Position numbers and translations under genes: made by a program. A model generated the notes under the pieces. That model made no database searches. It was given only the letters and a program-made list of their open reading frames with translations, and was not told where the DNA came from. From NCBI GenBank assembly GCA_023446155.1, contig JAEXIT010000021.1:108972-172971 (forward strand): a DNA stretch of 64,000 nt, written 5' to 3'. Positions within the stretch are counted from its first letter, which is position 1. The number at the start of each line of letters is the position of its first letter. This document shows positions 41,998 to 51,015 of the stretch, one piece after another. The stretch is from Bacteroidota bacterium (GTDB taxonomy: Bacteria; Bacteroidota; Bacteroidia; Flavobacteriales; Flavobacteriaceae).

Positions 41998-43335
41998 TTA
42001 ACCTTTAATTATGTTAAAAATTTGTAAGGCTTTACCGTCAGTTAACATGGATATAAAATGACAGATGTGCATCAGACGTTCGTACAAACTCATTTTTTCG
42101 GTTACGAATTTCTCTGGTAGTAACTTCAACAACAGTTGATCATAATTTGTAGCCGCTCCTTCGAATTTATTATTATACGCCGTACAAAACTTATCCAGCA
42201 GCGTATTAATGATCTGATACCCCATAATTTCCTTTTCGATCACATCATTACTTTGGTAGATATTTTTAATACTGATTTTGATAATATCGTCCATTTGTGC
42301 TTTATACTGACTCTTATCCATCAGTGCCGAATGGAACTTCCCTTCGAGGATCGCTTCTTCATTTTCGAGAAACACACGAACTGCATCACCTATCAGACTA
42401 CTAATCGCCAGTGCACGCAAATAACTGATCCGGTCTTCTTTTGTAACCAGGCTATTGTATTTTTTCCGATCCATGATATGCCCTACCAGCTTCACCAGAT
42501 ATTCCAGTGCAAAATCCTCATCCACCAATCCGAGGTTAATTCCATCTTCGAAATCGATAATAGTATAACAGATATCGTCGGCCGCTTCGACCAAAAACGC
42601 CAGCGGATGTCTTTCGAAACCAACATCCTCTCCTTTTTTGTTTGCAATCAGCCCTAACTCGGCCGCCACATCATTAAAAAACACCTTATCCGTTTGAAAA
42701 AAGCCAAACTTTTTATCGGCTATATTAGCCGTCGGTTTTTTCGGCAGACTTTCTTTCGGGTATTTCATAAAAGCCCCTAAAGTCGCATAGGAAATCCGCA
42801 AACCGCCTTCATTCCCCGGACGCGAGCCCGTAAGCACCGAAAAACCATTGGCATTTCCTTCAAAATCGATCAGATCCTGCCATTCTTTAGCCGTTAGCTG
42901 CGCCTTATATTTACTCCCTTTTCCGGTTTTAAAATATTCCCCTATTGCTTTTTCACCCGAATGCCCAAAAGGCGGATTTCCGATATCGTGTGCCAATGCC
43001 GCAGCAGCGACTATGGTTCCAAAATCGTTCATATGGAAACCGTGAACCTCATTCAGATAGGGATATTTTTCCAGGATTTTCTTTCCAACCAAACGCCCCA
43101 ACGAACGTCCCACAACCGACACCTCCAAACTATGCGTGAGTCGGGTATGAACGAAATCGGTTTTTGACAAAGGTATTACCTGCGTTTTATCCTGTAGACT
43201 ACGAAAAGCCGACGAAAAGATAATCCGGTCGTAATCCACTTCAAATCCCAAACGGGTATCATCCTGTTCCTTACGCAAACGTTTGCTTGTATCACCCTGT
43301 CTTTTTAACGACAGTAATTGTTCCCAATGCATCAT
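41998..43335 (-). CDS. dgt: dGTP triphosphohydrolase
   Basis: 445 residues, HD-domain enzyme hydrolysing dGTP to deoxyguanosine and triphosphate. The N-terminus DYDRIIFSSAFRSLQDKTQV, HTRLTHSLEVSVVGRSLG and the HD motif AHDIGNPPFGHSGE are complete. Met1 or Met2 may be the start. It lies among other nucleotide-metabolism genes (nrdA, nrdB). 31 nt after the AAA gene, possibly co-transcribed. Confidence 0.94.
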   Translation of the reverse strand: MMHWEQLLSLKRQGDTSKRLRKEQDDTRLGFEVDYDRIIFSSAFRSLQDKTQVIPLSKTDFVHTRLTHSLEVSVVGRSLGRLVGKKILEKYPYLNEVHGFHMNDFGTIVAAAALAHDIGNPPFGHSGEKAIGEYFKTGKGSKYKAQLTAKEWQDLIDFEGNANGFSVLTGSRPGNEGGLRISYATLGAFMKYPKESLPKKPTANIADKKFGFFQTDKVFFNDVAAELGLIANKKGEDVGFERHPLAFLVEAADDICYTIIDFEDGINLGLVDEDFALEYLVKLVGHIMDRKKYNSLVTKEDRISYLRALAISSLIGDAVRVFLENEEAILEGKFHSALMDKSQYKAQMDDIIKISIKNIYQSNDVIEKEIMGYQIINTLLDKFCTAYNNKFEGAATNYDQLLLKLLPEKFVTEKMSLYERLMHICHFISMLTDGKALQIFNIIKG

Positions 43336-43366
43336 AGGAGTGTATTTTTAAATTCCCAAACGGGAG

Positions 43367-44077
43367 CTAGTTATTTTGTTGTTTTTCAATTTCAGCCTGA
43401 ATAATATTATTTTTCACCGCTGTAAACACCTGATTTTTCGCTTCGGCAAACGACACCTCGTAAATCCGTTCCAACGTACAGAATTCGGCCGGATATTTCG
43501 ACAACAGTTTGTCATAATACATATCGAGTACTTCGCGCGACGGAAGTGTAAACTCCAGTTTTAGTTCAAACCGGCGTACCAAAGCCTCATCAATCATCTG
43601 AATCTGGTTGGTTGCCGCGATCAATATCGACTTTTTAGGAAAATTATCAATCAGCTGTAAGATCGCATTTACCACGCGTTTCATTTCGCTACTGTCTTTA
43701 TTATCATAATCCCGTATTTGTCCCAACGAATCAAATTCGTCGAAAAACAATACGGCACTTTCATACAGCACTTCTTTAAACAGACCTTCAATATTTTTGG
43801 CGGTTTCGCCCAGTTTGGACGAAACGATACTCGCCAGATTCACGATAATAATCTTTTTGTCGAGCTTTTTAGCAATCGCCTTGGCTGTCATGGTTTTCCC
43901 ACAACCCGTTTTTCCGTAGAGCAGCATTTTATTCACCACCGGCAATTCGTAGCGTTCCAGCACTTCGCGGAAATGATATTCTTTTAAAAACTGGTTAATT
44001 TGCCCCGAAACGGCTTCGTTAAAAACAACATCTTCCAGGTTCACATTACTTCTGTCGGTAAAATATAAAGTACTCAA
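43367..44077 (-). CDS. Small AAA+ ATPase, function unknown
   Basis: 236 residues, a single AAA domain. Walker A is GKTGCGKT (55-62), Walker B is AVLFFDEFDS (D113, E114), sensor 1 is AATNQ and an Arg finger lies in ALVRRFELKLEF. No protease or DNA-binding domain is attached. The fold is like FtsH/Vps4-type AAA modules, with a short N-terminal segment in place of an adaptor. Partner unknown. A TACATTTG -7 element lies upstream at 44113-44106. Confidence 0.85.
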   Translation of the reverse strand: MSTLYFTDRSNVNLEDVVFNEAVSGQINQFLKEYHFREVLERYELPVVNKMLLYGKTGCGKTMTAKAIAKKLDKKIIIVNLASIVSSKLGETAKNIEGLFKEVLYESAVLFFDEFDSLGQIRDYDNKDSSEMKRVVNAILQLIDNFPKKSILIAATNQIQMIDEALVRRFELKLEFTLPSREVLDMYYDKLLSKYPAEFCTLERIYEVSFAEAKNQVFTAVKNNIIQAEIEKQQNN

Positions 44078-44105
44078 GTGATACGGTTTTAAGTTCTATT
44101 GCGAA

Positions 44106-44113
44106 CAAATGTA
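44106..44113 (-). promoter_or_regulatory. -7 element of the AAA ATPase gene
   Basis: Minus-strand TACATTTG (44113-44106), 28 nt before the ATG at 44077. Confidence 0.5.
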
Positions 44114-44136
44114 CAAATACAATTTGGCTTAAAAAG

Positions 44137-44167
44137 AAAACAGCCATCTCAAAAGACAGCTGTTTTT
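44137..44167 (-). terminator. Probable terminator of nrdA
   Basis: On the minus strand AAAACAGC pairs with GCTGTTTT over a 14-nt loop and is followed by CTTTTT. The stem is 8 bp. Confidence 0.6.
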
Positions 44168-44183
44168 ATGATTGTTTTTCAGA

Positions 44184-46565
44184 TTATGATCCACACATTT
44201 CACAATCGTCTGGTTCGGCATTTCTGGAACGCTCCAACATAGCACGGAATTCATCTACTGCGATTTCTTCCTCTTTTGCCGGTGTTTCCTGCTTCACCTC
44301 GTTGTTCAATGTAAATTTGATCGCATCGACAGCACTCTTCGTTCTCAGGTAGTACATTCCCGTTTTTAATCCGGACTGCCATGCGTAGAAGTGCATTGAT
44401 GTTAATTTTGCAAAAGTAGCGCCTTCCATAAAAAGGTTTAACGATTGCGACTGATCGATAAAGTAACCACGCTGACGAGACATGTCGATAATATCTTTCA
44501 TACTCATTTCCCAAACCGTTTTATACAGTTCTTTGATATCCTGAGGAATGATGTCGATATTCTGGATCGATCCGTTGGCACGCATGATTTCCTGTTTCAG
44601 GTTTTCGTTCCACAAGCCCAGGTTTACCAAATCCTGCAACAAGTGTTTGTTTACCACGATAAACTCACCTGATAATACACGACGGGTATAAATATTGGAG
44701 GTATACGGTTCGAACGCTTCGTTATTTCCTAAGATTTGTGATGTAGAAGCTGTTGGCATTGGCGCCATCAACAAGGAGTTACGCACTCCGTTTTGCATTA
44801 CTTCTTTTCGCAAGCTTGCCCAATCCCAACGACCGCTTAAATCGCCATCGTTCAATCCCCAAAGGTTGTATTGGAATTCACCTTTTGAAATCGGAGAACC
44901 TTCGAAAGTCGAATACGGTCCTTCTTCTTTTGCCATTTCCATTGACGACGTAAGTGCCGCAAAATACATGGTTTCGAAAATTTCCTGATTTAATTTTTTA
45001 GCAGCATCACCTGTAAATGGCAAACGCAATAAAATAAAAGCATCAGCCAAACCTTGTACGCCCAATCCCACCGGACGGTGACGCATGTTGGAGTTTTCGG
45101 CTTCCTGAACCGGATAGTAATTTCTATCGATTACTTTATTTAGATTACGCGTTACACGTTTGGTAACATCGTAAAGTAAGGCATGGTTAAACTCTCCGTT
45201 TTCCACAAACATTGGAAGTGATATGGACGCCAGGTTACAAACCGCAATTTCATCGGCTGAAGTATATTCCATAATTTCCGTACACAGGTTTGATGAACGG
45301 ATCGTTCCCAGATTTTTCTGGTTCGATTTACGGTTGGCCGCATCTTTATAAAGCATGTAAGGCGTACCGGTTTCGATTTGTGATTCAAGGATTTTCTCCC
45401 AAAGCTCACGGGCTTTAATCGTTTTTCTTCCTTTTCCGGCATTTTCATAACCGATATACATCGCTTCGAATTCGTCGCCATATACATCGTATAATCCCGG
45501 ACATTCGTTTGGACACATCAACGTCCACTGTCCATCTTCCTGTACGCGTTTCATAAACAAATCGTTCATCCACATCGCATAGAAAAGATCACGTGCACGC
45601 ATTTCTTCTTTTCCGTGGTTTTTTCTCAAATCCAGAAAATCGAAAATATCGGCATGCCATGGTTCTACATAAATCGCAAAACTACCTTTGCGTTTCCCAC
45701 CACCTTGATCCACATAACGTGCGGTATCGTTAAACACACGTAACATCGGTACAATACCGTTTGATGTTCCGTTTGTTCCTCTGATGTACGAACCGGTAGC
45801 CCGTACATTGTGGATTGATAAACCGATTCCTCCGGCCGATTGTGAAATCTTAGCCGTATGTTTTAGGGTGTCGTAAATTCCATCGATACTATCGTCCTGC
45901 ATCGTCAACAGGAAGCAAGACGACATTTGCGGTTTTGGTGTTCCGGCATTAAACAACGTTGGCGTTGCATGTGTAAAGAACTTTTTCGACATCAACTCGT
46001 AGGTTTCGATTGCCGATTCGATATCATTCAGGTGAATCCCTACGGAAACACGCATCAACATGTGTTGCGGACGTTCTACGATTTGCCCGTTAATACGCAA
46101 CAAATACGAACGTTCCAAGGTTTTAAATCCGAAATAATCGTAGTTAAAATCCCGATTATAGATAATTGTGGAATCCAAACGTTCGGCATTGGCCATGATC
46201 ACTTCATACACCTCATCCGAAATCAATGGTGATTCCTGATTGGTTCTCGGATTTACATACTGGAACATATCCGTCATGGTTTCCGAGAATGATTTTTTGG
46301 TATTTTTATGCAGGTTCGATACGGCAATTCGCGCCGCCAACTGTGCATAATCCGGGTGTGAAACCGTCATTGACGCCGCTGTTTCGGCCGCCAGGTTATC
46401 CAGTTCTGATGTGGTTACACCATCGTATAAACCTTCAATAACTCGCATAGCTACTTTTACCGGATCAACCAAATCGTTTAATCCGTAGCATAGAATTCTA
46501 ACTCTGTCTGTAATCTTATCAAACATTACAGGCTCACGTCTTCCGTCTCTTTTTACTACATACAT
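44184..46565 (-). CDS. nrdA: Ribonucleoside-diphosphate reductase, alpha subunit
   Basis: 793 residues, class Ia. N-terminal ATP-cone (MYVVKRDGRREPVMFDKITDRV, about 1-90) gives overall activity control. The catalytic barrel contains SSCFLL, SNLCTEIMEYT, LMAPMPTAST and the C-terminal redox pair CEMCG. Makes deoxynucleotides from ribonucleoside diphosphates with NrdB. It lies 94 nt after nrdB, with a hairpin in the gap. Dgt nearby degrades one of its end products. Confidence 0.97.
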   Translation of the reverse strand: MYVVKRDGRREPVMFDKITDRVRILCYGLNDLVDPVKVAMRVIEGLYDGVTTSELDNLAAETAASMTVSHPDYAQLAARIAVSNLHKNTKKSFSETMTDMFQYVNPRTNQESPLISDEVYEVIMANAERLDSTIIYNRDFNYDYFGFKTLERSYLLRINGQIVERPQHMLMRVSVGIHLNDIESAIETYELMSKKFFTHATPTLFNAGTPKPQMSSCFLLTMQDDSIDGIYDTLKHTAKISQSAGGIGLSIHNVRATGSYIRGTNGTSNGIVPMLRVFNDTARYVDQGGGKRKGSFAIYVEPWHADIFDFLDLRKNHGKEEMRARDLFYAMWMNDLFMKRVQEDGQWTLMCPNECPGLYDVYGDEFEAMYIGYENAGKGRKTIKARELWEKILESQIETGTPYMLYKDAANRKSNQKNLGTIRSSNLCTEIMEYTSADEIAVCNLASISLPMFVENGEFNHALLYDVTKRVTRNLNKVIDRNYYPVQEAENSNMRHRPVGLGVQGLADAFILLRLPFTGDAAKKLNQEIFETMYFAALTSSMEMAKEEGPYSTFEGSPISKGEFQYNLWGLNDGDLSGRWDWASLRKEVMQNGVRNSLLMAPMPTASTSQILGNNEAFEPYTSNIYTRRVLSGEFIVVNKHLLQDLVNLGLWNENLKQEIMRANGSIQNIDIIPQDIKELYKTVWEMSMKDIIDMSRQRGYFIDQSQSLNLFMEGATFAKLTSMHFYAWQSGLKTGMYYLRTKSAVDAIKFTLNNEVKQETPAKEEEIAVDEFRAMLERSRNAEPDDCEMCGS

Positions 46566-46628
46566 CGTATTGAAAATTTATGAATTGATACAAATAATTT
46601 TATAGAAAACACTTTGGTTTTCGCCCCA

Positions 46629-46650
46629 ATCGCCATTTCGCATGGCCGAT
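46629..46650 (-). other. Hairpin between nrdB and nrdA
   Basis: ATCGCCAT 46629-46636 and ATGGCCGAT 46642-46650 pair with one bulged C over a 5-nt loop. No T-tract. It may be an mRNA processing or stability element in the 94-nt spacer. Confidence 0.4.
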
Positions 46651-46659
46651 TACAGTTCT

Positions 46660-47637
46660 TTAAAAATCAGCGTCGAAGCTAATTTTCTGCGAGTCGGTAT
46701 CTTTGTTTAATACACCCGCTTTTTGGTATTCGGATACCCTTTTTTCAAAGAAATTGGTTTTCCCTTGTAACGAGATCATATCCATAAAATCAAATGGATT
46801 GCTCGCGTTATATACTTTTTCACAACCCAGTTCCACCAACAATCTGTCGGCTACAAACTCCAGGTATTGTGTCATTAGTGTTGCATTCATTCCGATCAAA
46901 CTCACCGGTAATGATTCGGTAATAAATTCTCTTTCGATATTTAAGGCATCAGTAATGATTTCCTTAATTCTATCTTTCGGTACTTTATTCACCAAGTGGT
47001 GATTGTGTAAATGCACCGCAAAATCGCAATGCACTCCTTCGTCTCTTGAGATCAACTCATTCGAAAACGTAAGTCCCGGCATCAGACCGCGTTTTTTCAA
47101 CCAGAAAATCGAACAGAATGCTCCGGAGAAGAAAATTCCTTCTACGGCAGCAAAGGCAATTAATCTTTCGGCAAACGAATCGGATTCGATCCAACGCAAT
47201 GCCCAATCCGCTTTTTTGCGGATTGCAGGAAAGACATCCAAAGCATGGAACAATTCATTTTTCTCTGCTTCGTCTTTCACATAGGTATCAATCAAAAGTG
47301 AATAGGTTTCACTATGAATGTTTTCCATCATGATCTGAAATCCGTAGAAAAACTTCGCTTCCGGATATTGCACTTCGTTTACAAAGTTTTCCGCAAGGTT
47401 TTCATTTACGATACCATCGGAAGCCGCGAAGAACGCCAAAATATGTTTGATAAAATATTTTTCGTCGTCGTTCAATTTTGTGTTCCAGTCGGTCAAATCC
47501 TGATGTAAGTCAATTTCTTCTGCTGTCCAAAAGCTAGCCTCCATTTTTTTATACCAATCCCATATATCATGGTGCTTGATTGGAAAAATAACAAAACGGT
47601 CTTTATTCTCTTGTAAAATTGGTTCGATCACCGACAT
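46660..47637 (-). CDS. nrdB: Ribonucleoside-diphosphate reductase, beta subunit
   Basis: 325 residues, class Ia small subunit. The diiron/tyrosyl site residues are seen in DDEKYFIKHILAFFAASDGI, NIHSETYSLLID (radical Tyr and metal ligands), and RDEGVHCDFAVHLHNH. The gene precedes nrdA on the minus strand. The 275-nt upstream region (47638-47912) contains one DnaA-box-like TTATTCACA at 47741-47749 and no other clear site. Confidence 0.97.
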   Translation of the reverse strand: MSVIEPILQENKDRFVIFPIKHHDIWDWYKKMEASFWTAEEIDLHQDLTDWNTKLNDDEKYFIKHILAFFAASDGIVNENLAENFVNEVQYPEAKFFYGFQIMMENIHSETYSLLIDTYVKDEAEKNELFHALDVFPAIRKKADWALRWIESDSFAERLIAFAAVEGIFFSGAFCSIFWLKKRGLMPGLTFSNELISRDEGVHCDFAVHLHNHHLVNKVPKDRIKEIITDALNIEREFITESLPVSLIGMNATLMTQYLEFVADRLLVELGCEKVYNASNPFDFMDMISLQGKTNFFEKRVSEYQKAGVLNKDTDSQKISFDADF

Positions 47638-47912
47638 AGTACACTGACTTTTAAAAGATTAATTTTATGCTTTTCTTTAGAAAAACACACTACAAAGATT
47701 GGTATTTGAAACGGAAAAAGAAAGACAAAACGAGTCAAACTTATTCACAATTAGGACGAGTTTTTAACAAGCGAAGAAAATTCTTTCAAGCTGAGTTTAA
47801 AAATCTATACTTTTGAAAAACAATACGTTACGAAATAACACCGTGTTAAAAAAAGGTACTTTATCCGGCGCTAACACACCAAGCAACACCTTTCCCACAG
47901 AAAACAGTTAGC

Positions 47913-48479
47913 CTACTTTTTAAGTTCTTCGGCCACTTTTTCAAGTTCGCTATACCATTCCTGGCCAAACTTACGAACCAACGCTTCTTTTACGAATTTA
48001 TACACCGGAACCTCAAGCTCTTTTCCAAGCGAACACGCATCATCACAAATATGCCATTTATGATAATTTACCGCTGCGAAATCGGAGAAATCCTTAACCC
48101 GAATCGGATACAAATGACACGAAACCGGTTTTTTCCAATCGACTAAACCCTGGTTATAAGCCTGCTCGATTCCACAAAGTGCCGTTGGCCCGTCGAAAAT
48201 AACATAGGCACAATCCGCATTATTGATCAAAGGCGTTTCCAAATCACCATCCGACCCTACGATTGAAGTTCCCTGCGCTTCGATGGCAGCGATACCTTCG
48301 GGACGTAAAAACGGTTTTACAATGGGATAAATTTCCTCCAGAATCGCCACTTCATTTTGGTCAAGCGGCGCACCGGCATCACCATCCACACAACAAGCTC
48401 CTTTACAAGCCGACAGATTACACACAAATTCTTTTTCAAGAATTTCTTCAGACACGATGGTTTTCCCTAACTGAAACAT
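47913..48479 (-). CDS. DUF3109 cysteine-rich protein
   Basis: 188 residues. DUF3109 family, with cysteines and histidines clustered as in Fe/Zn-binding YkgJ-type proteins: EFVCNLSACKGACCVDGDAG (residues about 18-37), NADCAYVIF, ALCGIEQAY, PVSCHLYPIRV and WHICDDACSLG. A metal cluster is likely. No partner gene or defined function. Confidence 0.85.
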   Translation of the reverse strand: MFQLGKTIVSEEILEKEFVCNLSACKGACCVDGDAGAPLDQNEVAILEEIYPIVKPFLRPEGIAAIEAQGTSIVGSDGDLETPLINNADCAYVIFDGPTALCGIEQAYNQGLVDWKKPVSCHLYPIRVKDFSDFAAVNYHKWHICDDACSLGKELEVPVYKFVKEALVRKFGQEWYSELEKVAEELKK

Positions 48480-48654
48480 TATACTCGGAATTCATTAATT
48501 AGCCGACAAAGGTACAAATTAATACCGACTTTAAAACGGGGCAAAACACCCTCTTTCGTTGCGAAATAAGCAATAAACAAAGACATTTCGAGGTCAATTT
48601 TATTTTTATGTTAAAAATTAACCTTGTTTTTATATTTTTTGTTATATTTTTATA

Positions 48655-48662
48655 TAATTTTG
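48655..48662 (+). promoter_or_regulatory. -7 element of the marC-family gene
   Basis: TAATTTTG at 48655-48662, 23 nt before the ATG at 48685. Confidence 0.5.
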
Positions 48663-48684
48663 CAGTCTCAAAAAAATAGTAGGT

Positions 48685-49260
48685 ATGGGATTCGATTGGA
48701 AAGAAATTTTTACGGTAGGAATGGTTTTATTTGCGGTTATCGATATTTTCGGTAGCATCCCGATTATCGTTGACTTGCGTAACAAAGTAGGTCATATTCA
48801 ATCGGAGAAAGCCTCCATTGTAGCAGCTGTCATTATGATTTCATTTCTATTTGTTGGAGATGAAATTTTAAAACTTATCGGAATTGACGTCAACTCATTT
48901 GCCGTAGCCGGTTCGTTTGTATTGTTCTTTCTGGCCTTAGAAATGATCTTAGGTATCACGCTTTATAAAGATGACGCGCCCAATACAGCATCCATTGTAC
49001 CGATTGCTTTCCCGCTGATTGCTGGTGCCGGAACGATGACAACCCTATTATCCCTGCGTTCCGAATACCAAACTATCAATATCATCTTTGGTATTTTGGC
49101 CAATATTGCAATTGTATACCTTGTTTTAAAATCATCCGCACGAATTGAAAAAACATTGGGTAAAAACGGGCTAGGCGTTATCCGTAAGGTGTTTGGCGTG
49201 GTTCTTTTAGCAATCGCTGTTAAATTATTCGCAGCTAATGTTAAAGGTCTGTTTGTTTAA
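48685..49260 (+). CDS. MarC family integral membrane protein
   Basis: 191 residues, six predicted membrane helices (UPF0056/MarC). Signatures are LFAVIDIFGSIPIIVDLRNKVG near residue 14 and IVPIAFPLIAGAGTMTTLLSL near 112. The family name comes from an old link to antibiotic resistance that was not confirmed; transport substrate unknown. Leads a run of three plus-strand genes. Confidence 0.9.
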   Translation: MGFDWKEIFTVGMVLFAVIDIFGSIPIIVDLRNKVGHIQSEKASIVAAVIMISFLFVGDEILKLIGIDVNSFAVAGSFVLFFLALEMILGITLYKDDAPNTASIVPIAFPLIAGAGTMTTLLSLRSEYQTINIIFGILANIAIVYLVLKSSARIEKTLGKNGLGVIRKVFGVVLLAIAVKLFAANVKGLFV

Positions 49261-49321
49261 GCAGATTTTTACTAATTTCACCGCCATAATTTAACTACTC
49301 GTAGTTCTTTTTTTATTTACA

Positions 49322-49522
49322 ATGAAAATTTTCTCATACATACTAATCGCTGCCGCGTTGGGGTTAATTATTTTTAACGTAACGCTATTGGATTTTTCGA
49401 ATCTTTTTGAAGGCAACAGTTTAGTGGCGTTAATCGGCATCGTGGCCTCATTATGCGCCGTTTGTATTTTATTAATCTTTAAGATGTCGAAAGCCATCGA
49501 AGAAAAAACAAAAGGAAACTAA
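49322..49522 (+). CDS. Small two-helix membrane protein, unknown
   Basis: 66 residues. Two hydrophobic segments (about 4-24 and 34-54) and a charged C-terminus KMSKAIEEKTKGN. Not recognised beyond this. It is 61 nt after marC and ends four bases before the FAD protein gene, so co-transcription is likely. A small helper or membrane anchor is possible. Confidence 0.7.
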   Translation: MKIFSYILIAAALGLIIFNVTLLDFSNLFEGNSLVALIGIVASLCAVCILLIFKMSKAIEEKTKGN

Positions 49523-49526
49523 GATC

Positions 49527-50135
49527 ATGTTTGATGTTTTGTTAATTGGTGGCGGAGTAGCCGGGGTTTCGTGCGCCCTTATATTAGGGTCGGCTCATAA
49601 AAAGAGTTTTGTAACCGATAAAAAAATAGGCATCATCACCCACCAAAAAGCCTCGTCCCTACAAGACGCACTATTTAATAATGCCTATGGTATTCCGGCA
49701 GGAAAACTGGGCTCCGAAATTCTGACCGAAAGTACCGATCATCTTGCCGAAACCTATCCACATATCGTACAGATTCCGGACGAAAAAGTTATCAAAGTCG
49801 AAGGAGCATCCGGCGATTTTACCATAACAACGAACAAAGCGTCCTATAAAACCCGTGCGATCGTAGTAGCCATCGGTTCGTCCAACCTTTTCGGAATAGA
49901 AGGATTGGAACACTATATCGAACCACACCGCAAAGCATTACCGGAGAAAAACCGCATTCAGCTTAAAAATAATGATCATCTGGTTGCCGACGGAATTTAT
50001 GTAGCCGGAACCCTGGCCGGATGGAGAAGTCAGCTTGCGATTGCTGCCGGAAGCGGCGCATCGGTAGCCACCGACCTCCTCACATTATGGAACAACGGTA
50101 TTGAAACGCATTCGCACGACAGTATACGAAAATAA
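49527..50135 (+). CDS. Short FAD/NAD(P)-binding oxidoreductase (thioredoxin-reductase-like fold)
   Basis: 202 residues. The dinucleotide-binding LLIGGGVAGVSCALIL starts at residue 4, and the second FAD motif GIYVAGTLAGWRSQLAIAAGSGASVATDLL is near the C-terminus. The central NADPH domain and CxxC of thioredoxin reductases are missing, so it is a single-domain FAD protein. Activity unknown. Its terminator downstream is split by the IS element. Confidence 0.82.
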   Translation: MFDVLLIGGGVAGVSCALILGSAHKKSFVTDKKIGIITHQKASSLQDALFNNAYGIPAGKLGSEILTESTDHLAETYPHIVQIPDEKVIKVEGASGDFTITTNKASYKTRAIVVAIGSSNLFGIEGLEHYIEPHRKALPEKNRIQLKNNDHLVADGIYVAGTLAGWRSQLAIAAGSGASVATDLLTLWNNGIETHSHDSIRK

Positions 50136-50145
50136 AAAGGGAGCT
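50134..50145. terminator. Left arm of an intrinsic terminator interrupted by the IS
   Basis: AAAAAGGGAGCT at 50134-50145. Its partner AGCTCCCTTT lies at 51593-51602 on the far side of the IS, followed by CTTTTT. Without the element they form a 10-bp stem with loop TAA, usable in both directions between two convergent genes. Confidence 0.8.
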
Positions 50146-50182
50146 TAATAGAGTGCACCCAAAAGTTTAGACAAATTTATAA

Positions 50183-50980
50183 TTAAATTTGACAATAATG
50201 AGCTCGGTATTTTACCGGGCTCATTCCATTTAAATTAAGTTTAATCCTATCATTATTGTAATAGCTTATGTACTTTTTAACCTCATTTTTTAAATGTTCT
50301 GTTGAATTAAATTTTTCAAGATAAAACAACTCTGATTTAATAATACCAAAAAAGTTTTCTATAACAGCATTGTCTAAGCAATTCCCTTTTCTTGACATAC
50401 TTTGGGTAACTCCCTTGTCCTTCAATAATCTTTGATATTGTTTCATTTGATATTGCCATCCTTGATCGGAGTGCAATATAAGACCCGTATTATCGGCTAT
50501 TTTCCTAAAAGACTTTTTGATCATCTTAACAACCTGTTCAAAATTTGGCCTATCCGATAGTTCATAACTTATTATTTCTCCATTAAATAAATCAATTATT
50601 GGTGATAAGTATAGTTTCTTGCCTTTTACATTAAATTCGGTTATATCAGTTGCCCATTTCTCATTGGGCTGAGTTGCTTTAAAATCGCGTTGTAATATAT
50701 TGGGTGCTATTTTACCATGTTCTCCTTTATACGATTTATATTTCTTAACTCTTATCAAACTCTTAAGTCCTAAAACTTTCATTAGTCTCAATATAGTCTT
50801 GTGATTAATTACAAAACCTTTCTGTCTAATCTCTAAAGTAATACGGCGATAGCCCAAACGACCTTTATGAGAATCATAGATCGATTTAATCAACCCTTTA
50901 ATCTCTGTGTATTTGTCAATAACAGTATTTCTCTTTTGATGATAATAATAACTACTCCGTGCCATATCTGCATGATCCAA
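50183..50980 (-). CDS. IS3-family transposase OrfB (DDE integrase domain)
   Basis: 265 residues as a separate frame, but probably made as a fusion. HTH_21-type N-terminus (YTEIKGLIKSIYDSHKGRLGYRRI), then the rve core with catalytic D in WATDITEF, D in LILHSDQGWQYQ and E in NAVIENFFGIIKSE. The -1 frame is open upstream of this ATG to the slippery heptamer at 51079-51073, so the OrfAB protein can be read through. Confidence 0.93.
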   Translation of the reverse strand: MDHADMARSSYYYHQKRNTVIDKYTEIKGLIKSIYDSHKGRLGYRRITLEIRQKGFVINHKTILRLMKVLGLKSLIRVKKYKSYKGEHGKIAPNILQRDFKATQPNEKWATDITEFNVKGKKLYLSPIIDLFNGEIISYELSDRPNFEQVVKMIKKSFRKIADNTGLILHSDQGWQYQMKQYQRLLKDKGVTQSMSRKGNCLDNAVIENFFGIIKSELFYLEKFNSTEHLKNEVKKYISYYNNDRIKLNLNGMSPVKYRAHYCQI

Positions 50981-51015
50981 TAAAAGAGATAGATCATGGT
51001 TATGCCTTAATTCCT

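Noticed and set aside
47638..47912. NrdR boxes upstream of nrdB
   Set aside because: No pair of sites matching the NrdR palindrome could be found in the spacer.
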